The notes: generated from the sequence alone by a model not told the origin. DNA of 36,400 bases from Hyphomicrobiales bacterium (GCA_027489535.1 JAIXZO010000005.1:1-36400); one strand, 5' to 3'; numbered from the stretch's first letter, positions 7,689-16,278 are shown. A program made the numbers and translations.

Positions 7689-8944
7689 TCATCGTCCTGA
7701 TCCTCGTATTTTTCGGGCTCATGTTCCTCGCGGTGCCCGTCGGCCACGTTCTCGTGGCCGCGGCGAGCGCCTCGGTTCTGGCGTCCGGCCATCTGCCCTT
7801 GATGATCGTCGTCCAGCAGATGTTCCAGCAGACGCAATCCTTCCCGATGCTGGCGCTGCCCTTCTTCATCCTCTCGGGCAGCCTGATGATGAGCGGCCGC
7901 CTCGGCCGCAACATGATCGAATTCGCCACGCTCCTCGTGCAGCGCTACCGCGGCGGCCTGACGTCGACGAGCGTCGTGGGCTCGGCCGTGTTCGGCGGAG
8001 TGTCCGGATCGGCCGTCGCCGACGCCACGGCCATCGGCGGCATGTTGATCCCCTGGCAGAAGAAGGCCGGATATCCGCCAGCTTATTGCGCGGCGAACAA
8101 TGCGGCCGCCTCGACCATCGCGATCCTGATTCCGCCTTCGATCCCGATGATCCTCTACTCGCTGGTGTCGGATGTGTCGGTGAGCGCGCTGTTCTTCGCA
8201 GGCGTGTTGCCAGGCCTCATTCTCACGGCCGTTTTCGTGATCGTGAACAATCTCTCCGCCCGCTTGCGGGGTTTCCCGTTCGAGAAGATCCCCTTCGACG
8301 GACCGAAGGTTCGCAGCCTCTTCATTCAGGCCGCGCCTGCGCTGGCCATGCCGATCTTCATCCTGCTGTTTCTGCGCTTCGGCATCGCGACCCCGACCGA
8401 AGTGTCCGTGCTCGCCGTGCTCTACGCTCTGGCTGCAGGCCTCTTCATCTATCGCGACATGAACTGGTCCCGGTTCTACGCCGCCGTGATTTCCGCGGGC
8501 GTGGCCACCGGAGTGGTGATGCTGGTCATCATGGCCTCGGCCGTCGTCGGCTGGATCATGACGATCGAGCAGGTGCCGCAGCTCTTCTCGGAATGGGCGC
8601 TCGGCACCCTCAAGGAGCCTTGGCTCATCATCGTCGCCATGAACGTCATCATGCTCATCGCCGGAATGTTCATCGACCTGCCGGCGGCGATCCTTCTGCT
8701 CGGTCCGATCTTCGTGCCGCTCGCACGGGTGATCGGGCTCGACCTGACGCAGCTCGGGATCATCATGGTGCTCAACCTCGCGATCGGGCTCTACACCCCG
8801 CCCGTGGGCACCACCTTGTTCATCTCGGCCTCCATCGCGCGCACGGCGATCATCGAGACGACCAAGGAGCTTTTCCCGTTCTATGTGATGGCTTTGGCGG
8901 TGTTGCTCGCCTTCTCCTACATCCCCGCGCTCACGCTGCACTGA
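7685..8944 (+). CDS. dctM: TRAP transporter large permease DctM
   Basis: This is the 419-residue large membrane subunit that carries out Na+- or H+-coupled translocation. It is hydrophobic throughout, with about twelve membrane segments. Family signatures are present: PMLALPFFILSG near residue 55, the VFGGVSGSAVADATAIGG region near 100, NNAAASTIAILIPPSIPMI near 140, and LAIGLYTPPVGTTLF near 365. Length matches the DctM/YiaN family (about 425). It completes the dctPQM set; transport direction is inward, driven by the ion gradient and dependent on the DctP receptor. A hairpin follows before the dehydrogenase gene. Confidence 0.95.
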   Translation: MIIVLILVFFGLMFLAVPVGHVLVAAASASVLASGHLPLMIVVQQMFQQTQSFPMLALPFFILSGSLMMSGRLGRNMIEFATLLVQRYRGGLTSTSVVGSAVFGGVSGSAVADATAIGGMLIPWQKKAGYPPAYCAANNAAASTIAILIPPSIPMILYSLVSDVSVSALFFAGVLPGLILTAVFVIVNNLSARLRGFPFEKIPFDGPKVRSLFIQAAPALAMPIFILLFLRFGIATPTEVSVLAVLYALAAGLFIYRDMNWSRFYAAVISAGVATGVVMLVIMASAVVGWIMTIEQVPQLFSEWALGTLKEPWLIIVAMNVIMLIAGMFIDLPAAILLLGPIFVPLARVIGLDLTQLGIIMVLNLAIGLYTPPVGTTLFISASIARTAIIETTKELFPFYVMALAVLLAFSYIPALTLH

Positions 8945-8966
8945 TCCGCGCGACCGCCACATCGGA

Positions 8967-8991
8967 AACGGGGCGGTGAAGCAGCCCCGTT
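8967..8991 (+). promoter_or_regulatory. Intercistronic stem-loop after dctM
   Basis: A perfect 8-bp stem AACGGGGC/GCCCCGTT (8967-8974 and 8984-8991) has a 9-base loop and no T-run. It lies between dctM and the dehydrogenase gene. It could stabilise or process the message or terminate weakly; its function is inferred. Confidence 0.4.
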
Positions 8992-9011
8992 CGTCATCGA
9001 GGAACGGGAAT

Positions 9012-9893
9012 ATGCATCGCATCGGTTTCGTCGGGTTGGGCGCCATGGGTTCGCTCATGGCGAAGAACCTTCTCGCGAAGGGGTTCGCGGTCGCCGGGTA
9101 CGACGTGCGCCCCGAAGCCGGGGCGGCCCTCGTCGCGGCTGGCGGCGAAGCCGCTGCGACGCCGGCCGATGCGGCGGCGGGCGCGGATGCGCTCGTGCTG
9201 ATGGTCGTCAATTCGGCGCAGGCGGAGGCGGTCTTGTTCGAAGCGGGTGCGCTCGCCGCGTTGCCGCCGGGCTCCTGCGTCGTTCTCATGGCCACCTGCC
9301 CGCCCGGCGCGGTGCGCGCCGTCGCCGAAAAGGTCGAGGCTTCGGGACGCAAATTCGTCGACGCGCCGGTTTCGGGCGGGACGGCCGGCGCGGGCGCCGC
9401 GACGCTCACGATCATGGCCGCGGCGCCCCCCGCGGTGTTCGCGTCGGTTCGGCCGATCCTAGCCGCATTGGGCGACAAGATCTTTCATGTCGGGGAAAGG
9501 CCAGGGCAGGGCGCGACGGTGAAGACCGTCAACCAGTTGCTGTGCGGCGTCCACATCGCGGTCTTGGCCGAGTCCTTCGCGCTGGCCGAAAAGGCGGGCG
9601 TCGATCTCGAACTCCTGCTGGAAATCATGAGCGGCTCGTCCGCTTCGAGCTGGATGTTGAAGGACCGCGGCCCGCGCATGCTCCAGGACGAGCCGGAAGT
9701 TTCGAGCGCGGTCGACATTTTCGTCAAGGATCTCGGGCTCGTCCTCGAAGCGGGCCGCGACCTGAAGACCGCGCTGCCCTTGGCGGCCGGAGCCCACCAG
9801 ATGTTCCTCGCCGCATCCGGCGCGGACCACGGCCGCGCCGACGACAGTCAGGTCATCCGCTCCTATCGCGCGTTGAACGGCCGGAAAACCTGA
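9012..9893 (+). CDS. NAD-dependent beta-hydroxyacid dehydrogenase, L-threonate dehydrogenase (LtnD)-like
   Basis: This 293-residue enzyme is of the 3-hydroxyisobutyrate/6-phosphogluconate dehydrogenase family. It has a Rossmann motif GFVGLGAMG (5-13), the substrate loop DAPVSGG (118-124), and catalytic Lys171 in KTVNQLL. The stretch SSASSWMLKDR followed by SAVDIFVKDLG is close to what LtnD proteins carry, which oxidise L-threonate at C2 to a 2-oxo acid. The usual LtnD partners (OtnK kinase, OtnC decarboxylase, OtnI isomerase) are absent, so the true substrate may be another sugar acid. The ATG at 9012 is the only start that begins directly at the Rossmann strand (MHRIGFVG). It lies downstream of the TRAP genes on the same strand. 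Confidence 0.88.
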   Translation: MHRIGFVGLGAMGSLMAKNLLAKGFAVAGYDVRPEAGAALVAAGGEAAATPADAAAGADALVLMVVNSAQAEAVLFEAGALAALPPGSCVVLMATCPPGAVRAVAEKVEASGRKFVDAPVSGGTAGAGAATLTIMAAAPPAVFASVRPILAALGDKIFHVGERPGQGATVKTVNQLLCGVHIAVLAESFALAEKAGVDLELLLEIMSGSSASSWMLKDRGPRMLQDEPEVSSAVDIFVKDLGLVLEAGRDLKTALPLAAGAHQMFLAASGADHGRADDSQVIRSYRALNGRKT

Positions 9894-9998
9894 CCGTAGC
9901 GCCCGCCTCAGGCCTCCGCAGTTCCCGCTTCCTGAATCGCCGGACGCGGCTAAGGTTGCTGCGCGCCGACGGGGTGCTGTGCGTGGGGAGCGCGGCGG

Positions 9999-11027
9999 AT
10001 GGAACGACCTTACGTGATGACGGTTTCGGGTCCCGTCGAGCCGGAGGCGTTGGGCTCCGTGCTGATGCACGAACATCTCTTGTGCGATCTGACGGCGCCG
10101 GCGCGGCGCGGCTCCGGCGAGCCCGAAGTCGAGATCACGCTCGAGAACCATTTCGACGTGAATTACAGCCCCGGCGAGCATCTCGGCAATCACCGCCTGC
10201 ATGATCGCGACCTCGCGGTGCGCGAATGCGAACTGTTCCGCAAGTCCGGCGGCGGCACGATCGTGGAGATGACGACGGGGGGCATCGGACCCGATCTCGA
10301 CGGCCTCGTCGAGATTTCGCGGCGCTCGGGCGTGCATGTCGTGGCTTCCGCAGGTTTCTACACCGAGGATTTTCAGGACCCGACGACCTTGGAGCTCTCC
10401 GTCGAGGCCATGACGGAAATCATGATCGGCGAAGTCCTGCATGGAGCGCGCGGCACGTCCGTACGCTGCGGCATCATCGGTGAAATCGGATGCTCATGGC
10501 CGTTGACGCCGTTCGAGCGGCGTTCGTTGCAGGCGGGCGCGAAGACCCAACGTGCGACGGGCGCGTCGATCACCGTCCATCCGGGCCGTCACCCGCAGGC
10601 GCCGCACGAGATCCTCGACATTCTCGACGCGGCGGGCGCGGATCTCTCGCGCGTGATCATCGATCACATGGACCGCACCTATGAATGCGAAGACGCCGAG
10701 GTGGTGGGACTGGCGCGGCGCGGCTGCGTCGTCGAATACGACTTCTTCGGCATCGAGGTGTCCAAATACTGGATGGGCGTCGCCGATCTGCCGAATGATT
10801 GGATGCGGTTGCGGGCCGTCCGCCGCCTGCTGGATGCCGGGCTCGGGGACCGCGTCGTGCTCGCGCACGACATCTGCACGAGGGCGCGTCTGCAAACGCT
10901 GGGCGGACATGGCTACGGCCACCTGCTGCGCAACGTCGTGCCGCTGATGCGCGAGCGCGGGTTTGCGGAAACGGAGATAGAACGGCTGTTCGTGCATACC
11001 CCGCGAAGGCTGCTCACCATCGGTTGA
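9999..11027 (+). CDS. Phosphotriesterase-family metal-dependent hydrolase (probable lactonase or esterase)
   Basis: This 342-residue member of the amidohydrolase superfamily is in the phosphotriesterase-related branch. Metal ligands are readable as His24 and His26 (MHEH), Glu162 (GEIG) in place of the carbamylated Lys of bacterial phosphotriesterase, His194 (VHPGRHP), His223 (IDHMD) and Asp291 (AHDIC). A bridging glutamate is also found in E. coli Php. Most natural substrates known in this branch are lactones or esters, so ring opening of a sugar lactone before or after the LtnD-like step is a sensible guess. The ATG at 9999 has GGGGAG 8 bases upstream. The gap to the dehydrogenase is 105 bases, so co-transcription is probable but not certain. 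Confidence 0.85.
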   Translation: MERPYVMTVSGPVEPEALGSVLMHEHLLCDLTAPARRGSGEPEVEITLENHFDVNYSPGEHLGNHRLHDRDLAVRECELFRKSGGGTIVEMTTGGIGPDLDGLVEISRRSGVHVVASAGFYTEDFQDPTTLELSVEAMTEIMIGEVLHGARGTSVRCGIIGEIGCSWPLTPFERRSLQAGAKTQRATGASITVHPGRHPQAPHEILDILDAAGADLSRVIIDHMDRTYECEDAEVVGLARRGCVVEYDFFGIEVSKYWMGVADLPNDWMRLRAVRRLLDAGLGDRVVLAHDICTRARLQTLGGHGYGHLLRNVVPLMRERGFAETEIERLFVHTPRRLLTIG

Positions 11028-11139
11028 CCGCCGTCCGTCGAAACCGGGCGGCAAAACCGGCAGACAAGCCCAACTCCGCTCTCCACAGCTGCGTGCAATC
11101 TGCATACAGTGTGTTCGGAGAGTTCGGAGATCGACCCGC

Positions 11140-12561
11140 ATGAGCGCCCATTTCGACACCATCATCGCAGGCGGCACCGTCGTGACGGCGGGAGACAGCA
11201 TCCGCTGCGACATCGGCATCCGCGGCGGGCGCGTCGCGGCGCTGGGGCTCGATCTCGGGACCGCCGACCGGACGGTGGATGCGACGGGCAAGCTCGTGAT
11301 GCCGGGCGGCATCGACAGCCACGTCCACATCGCGCAGCCCTCGGGCGACGGCATCGTCATGGCCGACGACTTCGAATCCGCCACGCGCTCCGCCGCGCTC
11401 GGCGGCACCACGACGGTGCTGCCCTTCGTGCTGCAGGAAAAGGGCAGGCCGCTCCGCGAAACGGTGAACGCCTATCACGCGCTGGCCGAAGGCGCGTGCC
11501 ACATCGACACGTCGTTTCATCTCATCATCAGCGAGCCGAACGAAGCCGTGCTGGGGCAGCAGCTGCCCGCTCTGGTCGAGGACGGCTACACCTCGTTCAA
11601 GATCTTCATGACCTATGAGGGTCTCGCCCTCAACGACCGCGAAATTCTCGAAGTGCTGGATACCGCGCGCAACTGCGGCGCGCTGGTGATGGTGCATTGC
11701 GAGAGCTACGACGCGATCCGCTTCATGACGGAGAAGCTGGAAAAGGCGGGCCGCACCGCGCCCAAACATCATGCGACGTCGCGGCCCAAGCTCGTCGAAC
11801 GCGAAGCCACCCACCGCGCCATCGCCCATGCGGAACTCGTCGATGTGCCGATCATGATCGTCCACGTTTCGAACCGCGAGGCGATCGAGCAGATCCGTTG
11901 GGCGCAGCAGCGCGGAATGAAGGTTCTGGCCGAAACCTGCACGCAATATCTCGTGCTGACCGAGGCCGATCTCGACGGCCTCGGGATGGAGGGCGCGAAA
12001 TATGTCTGCTCCCCGCCGCCGCGCGACCGCGACAGCCAAGAGGCGTGTTGGGACGGCCTGCGCGACGGGGTGTTCAACGTCTTCTCGTCCGATCACTGCC
12101 CGTTCCGGTACGAAGACGCCGAAGGCAAGCTCAACCCCAAGGCGAAATCGAGCTTTCGCTGGGTGCCGAACGGCATTCCGGGCGTCGGCGCGCGCTTGGC
12201 GGTCCTGTTTTCCGAAGGCGTCAAGAAGGGCCGTATCTCGGCCGAGCAATTCGTGGCCCTCACGGCCACCAACCATGCCCGCACCTACGGCCTGTACCCG
12301 CGCAAGGGCACCATCGCGGTCGGTTCGGATGCGGACATCGCGATCTGGGATCCCGAAAAGCGGCTGACTCTGACGCATGAGCACATCCGGGACGGTGCGG
12401 ATTACACGCCCTATGCCGGCTTGGACATCACCGGCTGGCCCGTGCTGACGATGGTGCGCGGCACCGTGGTGGTCGAGGACGGGGCGCTGGTGGGGCCGAA
12501 GGGGCACGGAGTCTATCTGCCGCGCGAACGGTCTCCCTACGCGGCAAAGGTTGCGTCATGA
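11140..12561 (+). CDS. hydA: Dihydropyrimidinase / hydantoinase-type cyclic amidohydrolase
   Basis: This cytosolic metal enzyme of 473 residues hydrolyses a cyclic ureide or imide (hydantoin, dihydropyrimidine or similar) to an N-carbamoyl amino acid. The two-metal site is complete: His61 and His63 (DSHVH), Lys154 (SFKIFMTYEG, the lysine that is carboxylated in the family), His186 (VHCES), His242 (IVHVS) and Asp318 (SSDHC). Length is normal. The loop after HVH reads IAQPSGDG rather than the common MPFMGT type, so specificity may differ from D-hydantoinases. GGAGA (11126-11130) precedes the ATG by 9 bases. Its stop overlaps the GntR gene (ATGA), so enzyme and regulator are co-expressed. No N-carbamoylase is found nearby. 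Confidence 0.92.
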   Translation: MSAHFDTIIAGGTVVTAGDSIRCDIGIRGGRVAALGLDLGTADRTVDATGKLVMPGGIDSHVHIAQPSGDGIVMADDFESATRSAALGGTTTVLPFVLQEKGRPLRETVNAYHALAEGACHIDTSFHLIISEPNEAVLGQQLPALVEDGYTSFKIFMTYEGLALNDREILEVLDTARNCGALVMVHCESYDAIRFMTEKLEKAGRTAPKHHATSRPKLVEREATHRAIAHAELVDVPIMIVHVSNREAIEQIRWAQQRGMKVLAETCTQYLVLTEADLDGLGMEGAKYVCSPPPRDRDSQEACWDGLRDGVFNVFSSDHCPFRYEDAEGKLNPKAKSSFRWVPNGIPGVGARLAVLFSEGVKKGRISAEQFVALTATNHARTYGLYPRKGTIAVGSDADIAIWDPEKRLTLTHEHIRDGADYTPYAGLDITGWPVLTMVRGTVVVEDGALVGPKGHGVYLPRERSPYAAKVAS

Positions 12562-13232
12562 GCGCGACCGAGGACGACGACGCCGGCGCGACTTCGCCTC
12601 AGCCGGGCGGCCTGAATCTCTCCAATCAAGCCTATGGCGCGATCTCCGAGATGGTGCGCAGCCGCAAGCTGCGCGGCGGCGACACCATCGTCGAGTCGCG
12701 GTTGGCGGAGGCCTTGGGCATCTCGCGGACGCCCCTGCGTGAAGCGCTCCAGCGTCTCGAGGGGGAGGGGCTGGTCATCAAGGGGAGCGGCCGCTCCTAT
12801 CTCGTCCGCCATGTCGATCTGCGTGAATATCTGCACAGCTTGAAGGTTCGCGAGATCTTGGAGGCCGAGGCCGCGGCGCTGTCCATCGGCCGCATTGCGG
12901 CCGGGCGTACGGCCCAACTGCGCCACGAGATCGAAGAACTCCGCCGCGCCGCCAAATATCACACCGATGCGCATTGGCGCTCCGACGACAATCTGCACGG
13001 CGCCTATATCGATGCCTGCGGCAACGACGTGCTCGCCCAGATGATCCGCGGACTGCGCGTCACCACGCGCCTGTTCGAGATCGCGCGGCTGTCGGACCGT
13101 TTGGAGCCGGATTCCGCCGAGCATCTGGCGATCCTCGATGCGCTCGAAGCGCAGGATGCAGCCGCCGCCCGCCGCGCCGTGGCCGCGCATATCCGCAGCC
13201 TCGCCGATTTCGCGCTTGATACGGTGCGCTAG
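12558..13232 (+). CDS. GntR-family regulator with FCD ligand domain
   Basis: This transcription factor has 224 residues. The N-terminal winged helix (about 15-80) includes ESRLAEALGISRTPLREALQRLEGEGLV. The all-helical FCD domain (about 90-220) has the expected metal/ligand-site residues in DDNLHGAY, SAEHLAILDAL and AAHIRS. The gene is translationally coupled to the hydantoinase. FCD regulators usually repress the neighbouring uptake and catabolic genes and respond to a carboxylated metabolite. Likely targets are its own operon and the divergent promoters near 17.2 kb, where a GTATAC-centred site is found. Its stop codon overlaps the stop of the convergent DUF6282-like gene in the four bases CTAG. 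Confidence 0.92.
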   Translation: MSATEDDDAGATSPQPGGLNLSNQAYGAISEMVRSRKLRGGDTIVESRLAEALGISRTPLREALQRLEGEGLVIKGSGRSYLVRHVDLREYLHSLKVREILEAEAAALSIGRIAAGRTAQLRHEIEELRRAAKYHTDAHWRSDDNLHGAYIDACGNDVLAQMIRGLRVTTRLFEIARLSDRLEPDSAEHLAILDALEAQDAAAARRAVAAHIRSLADFALDTVR

Positions 13233-14167
13233 GCGGGCTTCGCCGTCCCGACGCGAAACAGCGCCGCCGGCACGTCCGAAATCATCGGCCGGATGAGATC
13301 GCGCGAGAGGCCGCAGGTTTCGAGCAGCAGCACGAATTCGCGCAGGCCGTCCACCGGCGGCGGCAGCAGGAACACGCCGCAATCCCCGCTGAGGACGACG
13401 CGTCGCGGATCGGCCGCCTTGATCAGTTCCACCATTTCGGGGGCGGGAACGGGCGTCACCGTGCTCGCCTTCGCGTCGACATGGGTCAGGCCCGCCTGCG
13501 TGGCGTGCGACACGAAGAAGAACGAGAATTCCGCATGTGCGCCCGCCGCCACGACCGCACGCACGGTTTCGGCGTCGTAATGGGAGCAGGGCACGAGAAC
13601 GCGCCCGCATCCTGCCCGTTTCGCGGCTTCCGCCAAGCGCACCGCTTCCGGCCCCGAAACGTGTCCGGTGTTGAAGACGACGTCCGCCGCGGCGGCGAGA
13701 TCAAGAATTTCGGGCAGCGGGTCGGGCAGCGGGCCCGTTTCCGGCACGAAGAAGCAGCTCTCGACGAACAGGGGGCTGCGGCCCTCCATCATCGCGATGT
13801 TGCGGGTGTGGTGCGTCGGCATCGAGAGAAAGCGCGCGCCGGTGCCCGGCCCGTAGCCGTAGGACAGCGCGATCGTCGCAGCTTCCGCGGAGACGCCCCC
13901 GGCCGGCGGCTCCATGATGAGCCCGCCGAACACGTCTACGCCCAGATGGCCGAGATGGCGCATCGCGAGCGCGGCCAATCCCGACGAATTGGCGAAATTG
14001 TCCATCAGGCCGATGCCGCGCATTCCCGCCGCGGCCGCGTCGCGCACGGCGTCGAACACGTCGATGGAGCGCCCGTTGATGTGCGGGCAGCAATGCACGT
14101 GGTTGTCGACGGCGCCGACGAGGAGTTCTGCACCCGGGCGGAGCCGCGGCGGAGCTTGATCGAACAT
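13229..14167 (-). CDS. DUF6282-like metal-dependent hydrolase (amidohydrolase-like)
   Basis: This is a protein of 312 residues of no established function. The N-terminal GAVDNHVHCCPH (His-x-His after a strand) and later conserved His (MPTHHTR, NTGHVSG, PCSHYD) and Asp residues (VLSGDCGVF) look like a TIM-barrel metal hydrolase. I recognise the family as resembling DUF6282. It is the last gene of the leftward transporter operon. The ATG at 14167 has AAGGA 9 bases upstream. A TTG at 14200, overlapping the ATPase stop (TTGA), would add 11 residues and is the alternative start. Given the hydantoinase across the operon, hydrolysis of the ring-opened or a related amide is a candidate role, but this is inference only. 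Confidence 0.75.
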   Translation of the reverse strand: MFDQAPPRLRPGAELLVGAVDNHVHCCPHINGRSIDVFDAVRDAAAAGMRGIGLMDNFANSSGLAALAMRHLGHLGVDVFGGLIMEPPAGGVSAEAATIALSYGYGPGTGARFLSMPTHHTRNIAMMEGRSPLFVESCFFVPETGPLPDPLPEILDLAAAADVVFNTGHVSGPEAVRLAEAAKRAGCGRVLVPCSHYDAETVRAVVAAGAHAEFSFFFVSHATQAGLTHVDAKASTVTPVPAPEMVELIKAADPRRVVLSGDCGVFLLPPPVDGLREFVLLLETCGLSRDLIRPMISDVPAALFRVGTAKPA

Positions 14168-14196
14168 CGGCTGCGGTCCTTCCGGGATGGGTGCGG

Positions 14197-14934
14197 TCAA
14201 TGCCGCAGGATCTTGGAGACGAAATCGCGCGTGCGCGGTTCGGTCGGGGCGTCGAAGATGCGGCTCGGCGGTCCGCGTTCGACGATCCGACCGGCATCCA
14301 TGAAGACGACTTCGCGCGAGACTTCGCGGATGAAGCCCATCTCGTGCGACACGATCAGCATGGTCATGCCTTCGCGGGCGAGAACGCGGATGGTGTCGAG
14401 AACCTCGGAGACGAGTTCCGGATCGAGCGCGGCGGTCACTTCGTCGAGCAGCAGGATTTCCGGCCGGAGCGCCAGCGCCCGCGCGATGGCGACGCGCTGC
14501 TGCTGGCCGCCGGACAATTCGTCGGGATAGCGGTCGAGCTTGTCGCCGAGACCGACCTTGGCCAGAAGCGCCCGCGCTTCCTCCTCGACCTCCGCCGAAG
14601 GGCGTTTCTTGATCTTGGTCGGCGCGATCATGACGTTCTGCAGGACGCTCATGTTCTGGAACAGATTGTATTGCTGGAACACGATGGCGAGCCGGTCGCG
14701 CAGGCGCGCGACGGATGCGGCGTCCTTATAATCGACGTTGTCGCCGTCGATCTCGACGCTGCCCGCCGTCGGCGGCGTAAGCCCGACGAGGCTCCGCAGG
14801 ATCGTGCTTTTGCCGGAACCCGAGGGGCCGATCAGCCCGATCACGTCGCCGGAAGCGACGTCGAGATCGATGCCGTCGAGGACCTTCAAGGATCCGTAGC
14901 AGGCCTCAAGACCGGCGATGACGAGACGAGGCAA
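14197..14934 (-). CDS. Polar amino-acid ABC transporter ATP-binding protein (GlnQ-type)
   Basis: This 245-residue ATPase powers the neighbouring two-permease importer. It has a Walker A GPSGSGKST (36-44), Q-loop FQQYNL (about 87-92), signature LSGGQQQ (140-146), Walker B ILLLDE (160-165) and the switch His in VSHE. The DEVTAALDP form is common in polar amino-acid importers. The start is TTG at 14934, with GGAG 8 bases upstream. The gene overlaps the end of the upstream permease by 29 bases, which suggests translational coupling. The full gene order of the operon is binding protein, permease, permease, ATPase, DUF6282. Confidence 0.94.
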   Translation of the reverse strand: MPRLVIAGLEACYGSLKVLDGIDLDVASGDVIGLIGPSGSGKSTILRSLVGLTPPTAGSVEIDGDNVDYKDAASVARLRDRLAIVFQQYNLFQNMSVLQNVMIAPTKIKKRPSAEVEEEARALLAKVGLGDKLDRYPDELSGGQQQRVAIARALALRPEILLLDEVTAALDPELVSEVLDTIRVLAREGMTMLIVSHEMGFIREVSREVVFMDAGRIVERGPPSRIFDAPTEPRTRDFVSKILRH

Positions 14935-15601
14935 GGCGGAACTCCAGATGTTTGCCGAGCCGCGACAGCGGCCACGACACCGAGAAATAGGCGACGAGGA
15001 TCGTGCCGAAGACCAGCACGGCCGAGAAGCCCTTGTTGTTGAGGACCTTGCCCGCGAAGGTCAGCTCGATGACGCCGATCTGCGAGGCCAGCGCCGTATC
15101 CTTGATGAACAGCACGAAGAAGCCGAAGGCGGGCGGCAGGATGATGCGCCAAGCCTGCGGAAGGATGACGTAGCGTACGGTATCGAGCATGCCGAAATTC
15201 ATCGCCGCCGCCGCATCCCACTGGTTGCGGTGCACGGACTCGAATCCGGCCCGGACGATTTCCGCGAGAAAGGCCGAGGCGATCAACGTGACGCTCACCG
15301 CGGCGACGCCGAACATCGGCAGGTCGTTGCCCGACAGTTGGACGGCGAAGAACACCAGCATCAAGGTCACGAGGAACGGAATGCGCCGAAAGATCTCGGT
15401 GTAGAGAATGCCCAACCACCGAAACGGCGCGACGACCGCCGCGCTCGTCAACCGCAGCAGCGCCAGAAGCGTGCCGAACAGCACGCCGAGCAGGCAGCCG
15501 ATGGCCGAAAGCGCGACGGTGGCCAAAGCGGCCTTCAGCAGGAAGATAACGTTGTAATAGCTGAAGAAGGACGGGGCCTCCTCGACCAGACGCTCCCACA
15601 T
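14906..15601 (-). CDS. Polar amino-acid ABC transporter permease (second)
   Basis: This inner-membrane subunit has about 231 residues and the HisMQ/GlnP fold. Hydrophobic segments are seen near 20-45, 55-75, 90-112 and 185-210. The EAA coupling loop is present (AAAMNFGMLDTVRYVILPQAWRIILPP). The ATG at 15601 overlaps the upstream stop (TGATG); a GTG at 15604 is the alternative start and adds one residue. It pairs with the other permease as a heterodimer. Confidence 0.92.
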   Translation of the reverse strand: MWERLVEEAPSFFSYYNVIFLLKAALATVALSAIGCLLGVLFGTLLALLRLTSAAVVAPFRWLGILYTEIFRRIPFLVTLMLVFFAVQLSGNDLPMFGVAAVSVTLIASAFLAEIVRAGFESVHRNQWDAAAAMNFGMLDTVRYVILPQAWRIILPPAFGFFVLFIKDTALASQIGVIELTFAGKVLNNKGFSAVLVFGTILVAYFSVSWPLSRLGKHLEFRLASSRHRRS

Positions 15602-16278
15602 CACAGAATTCTCATGCGTGCGCGGAACAAGACGGAGCCCGCCACGGCCAGCAGGGCCGAGGCCATCAGCGTGATCGCGATGTAGATGAGCGCCGTGACG
15701 GAGAAGATCTCGAGCGAGCGGAACGTCGTCGAGTTGATGTTGAGCGCTTGCCCGGTCAGTTCCTCGACGCCGAACACGGCCGCCATCGAGGTGCCGAGCG
15801 TCATCAGGATGAACTGGTTGGACAAAGGCGGAAACAGCACCCGCGCGACATGCGGGAGGATCACGTAGCGGATCTGCTGGCCGCGGGAGAAGCCGAGCAC
15901 TTCCGCCGCTTCCATTTCCGATTGCCGCCGCGACTCGAAGCCGGCGCGTTGAATTTCGGTGAGATAGGCCCCGGCGTTCAGCGTCATGCCGAGCAGGACG
16001 GCGGTGAACGAGGACAGGATGATGCCCATGTCCGGCAGGGCGAAATAGAGGAAGTAGATCTGCACCAGCTGCGGCGTGTTCGTGAAGAACGTCACATAGG
16101 CCGATACGGCCTTGCGCGCCGCCGATCCGCCGAAGGTGAGGATCGACGCGCCGACGGTGCCGAGCATCAGGCCGCCGAAGAACGACAGCAGAGCCAGTTC
16201 CAAAGACAAGACCGCCCCGCCGAGAAGGCGGGGCAGATGGGGCCAGATCTGGCCGTATTGGAACGTGTAATCAAGCAA
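15601..16278 (-). CDS. Polar amino-acid ABC transporter permease (first)
   Basis: This second HisMQ-type membrane subunit has 225 residues. It has a first membrane segment at about 14-45, the GAYLTEIQRAGFESRRQSEM segment typical of these permeases, and an EAA loop (AAEVLGFSRGQQIRYVILPHVARVLFPP). The open frame suggests a TTG start at 16278, since no ATG or GTG is found close by; the ribosome site is weak (GGGA about 11 bases away), so the exact start is uncertain. A hairpin separates it from the upstream binding-protein gene, which would keep permease levels below those of the receptor. Confidence 0.9.
   Translation of the reverse strand: MLDYTFQYGQIWPHLPRLLGGAVLSLELALLSFFGGLMLGTVGASILTFGGSAARKAVSAYVTFFTNTPQLVQIYFLYFALPDMGIILSSFTAVLLGMTLNAGAYLTEIQRAGFESRRQSEMEAAEVLGFSRGQQIRYVILPHVARVLFPPLSNQFILMTLGTSMAAVFGVEELTGQALNINSTTFRSLEIFSVTALIYIAITLMASALLAVAGSVLFRARMRIL

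Noticed and set aside
9012-9893. 3-hydroxyisobutyrate dehydrogenase of valine degradation
   Set aside because: The substrate-side motifs match the LtnD branch better and no valine-degradation neighbours are present.
11113-11130. Tandem direct repeat GTTCGGAGA x2 before the hydantoinase
   Set aside because: It supplies the ribosome site (GGAGA) twice and is most simply a small duplication; there is no sign of a longer repeat array.
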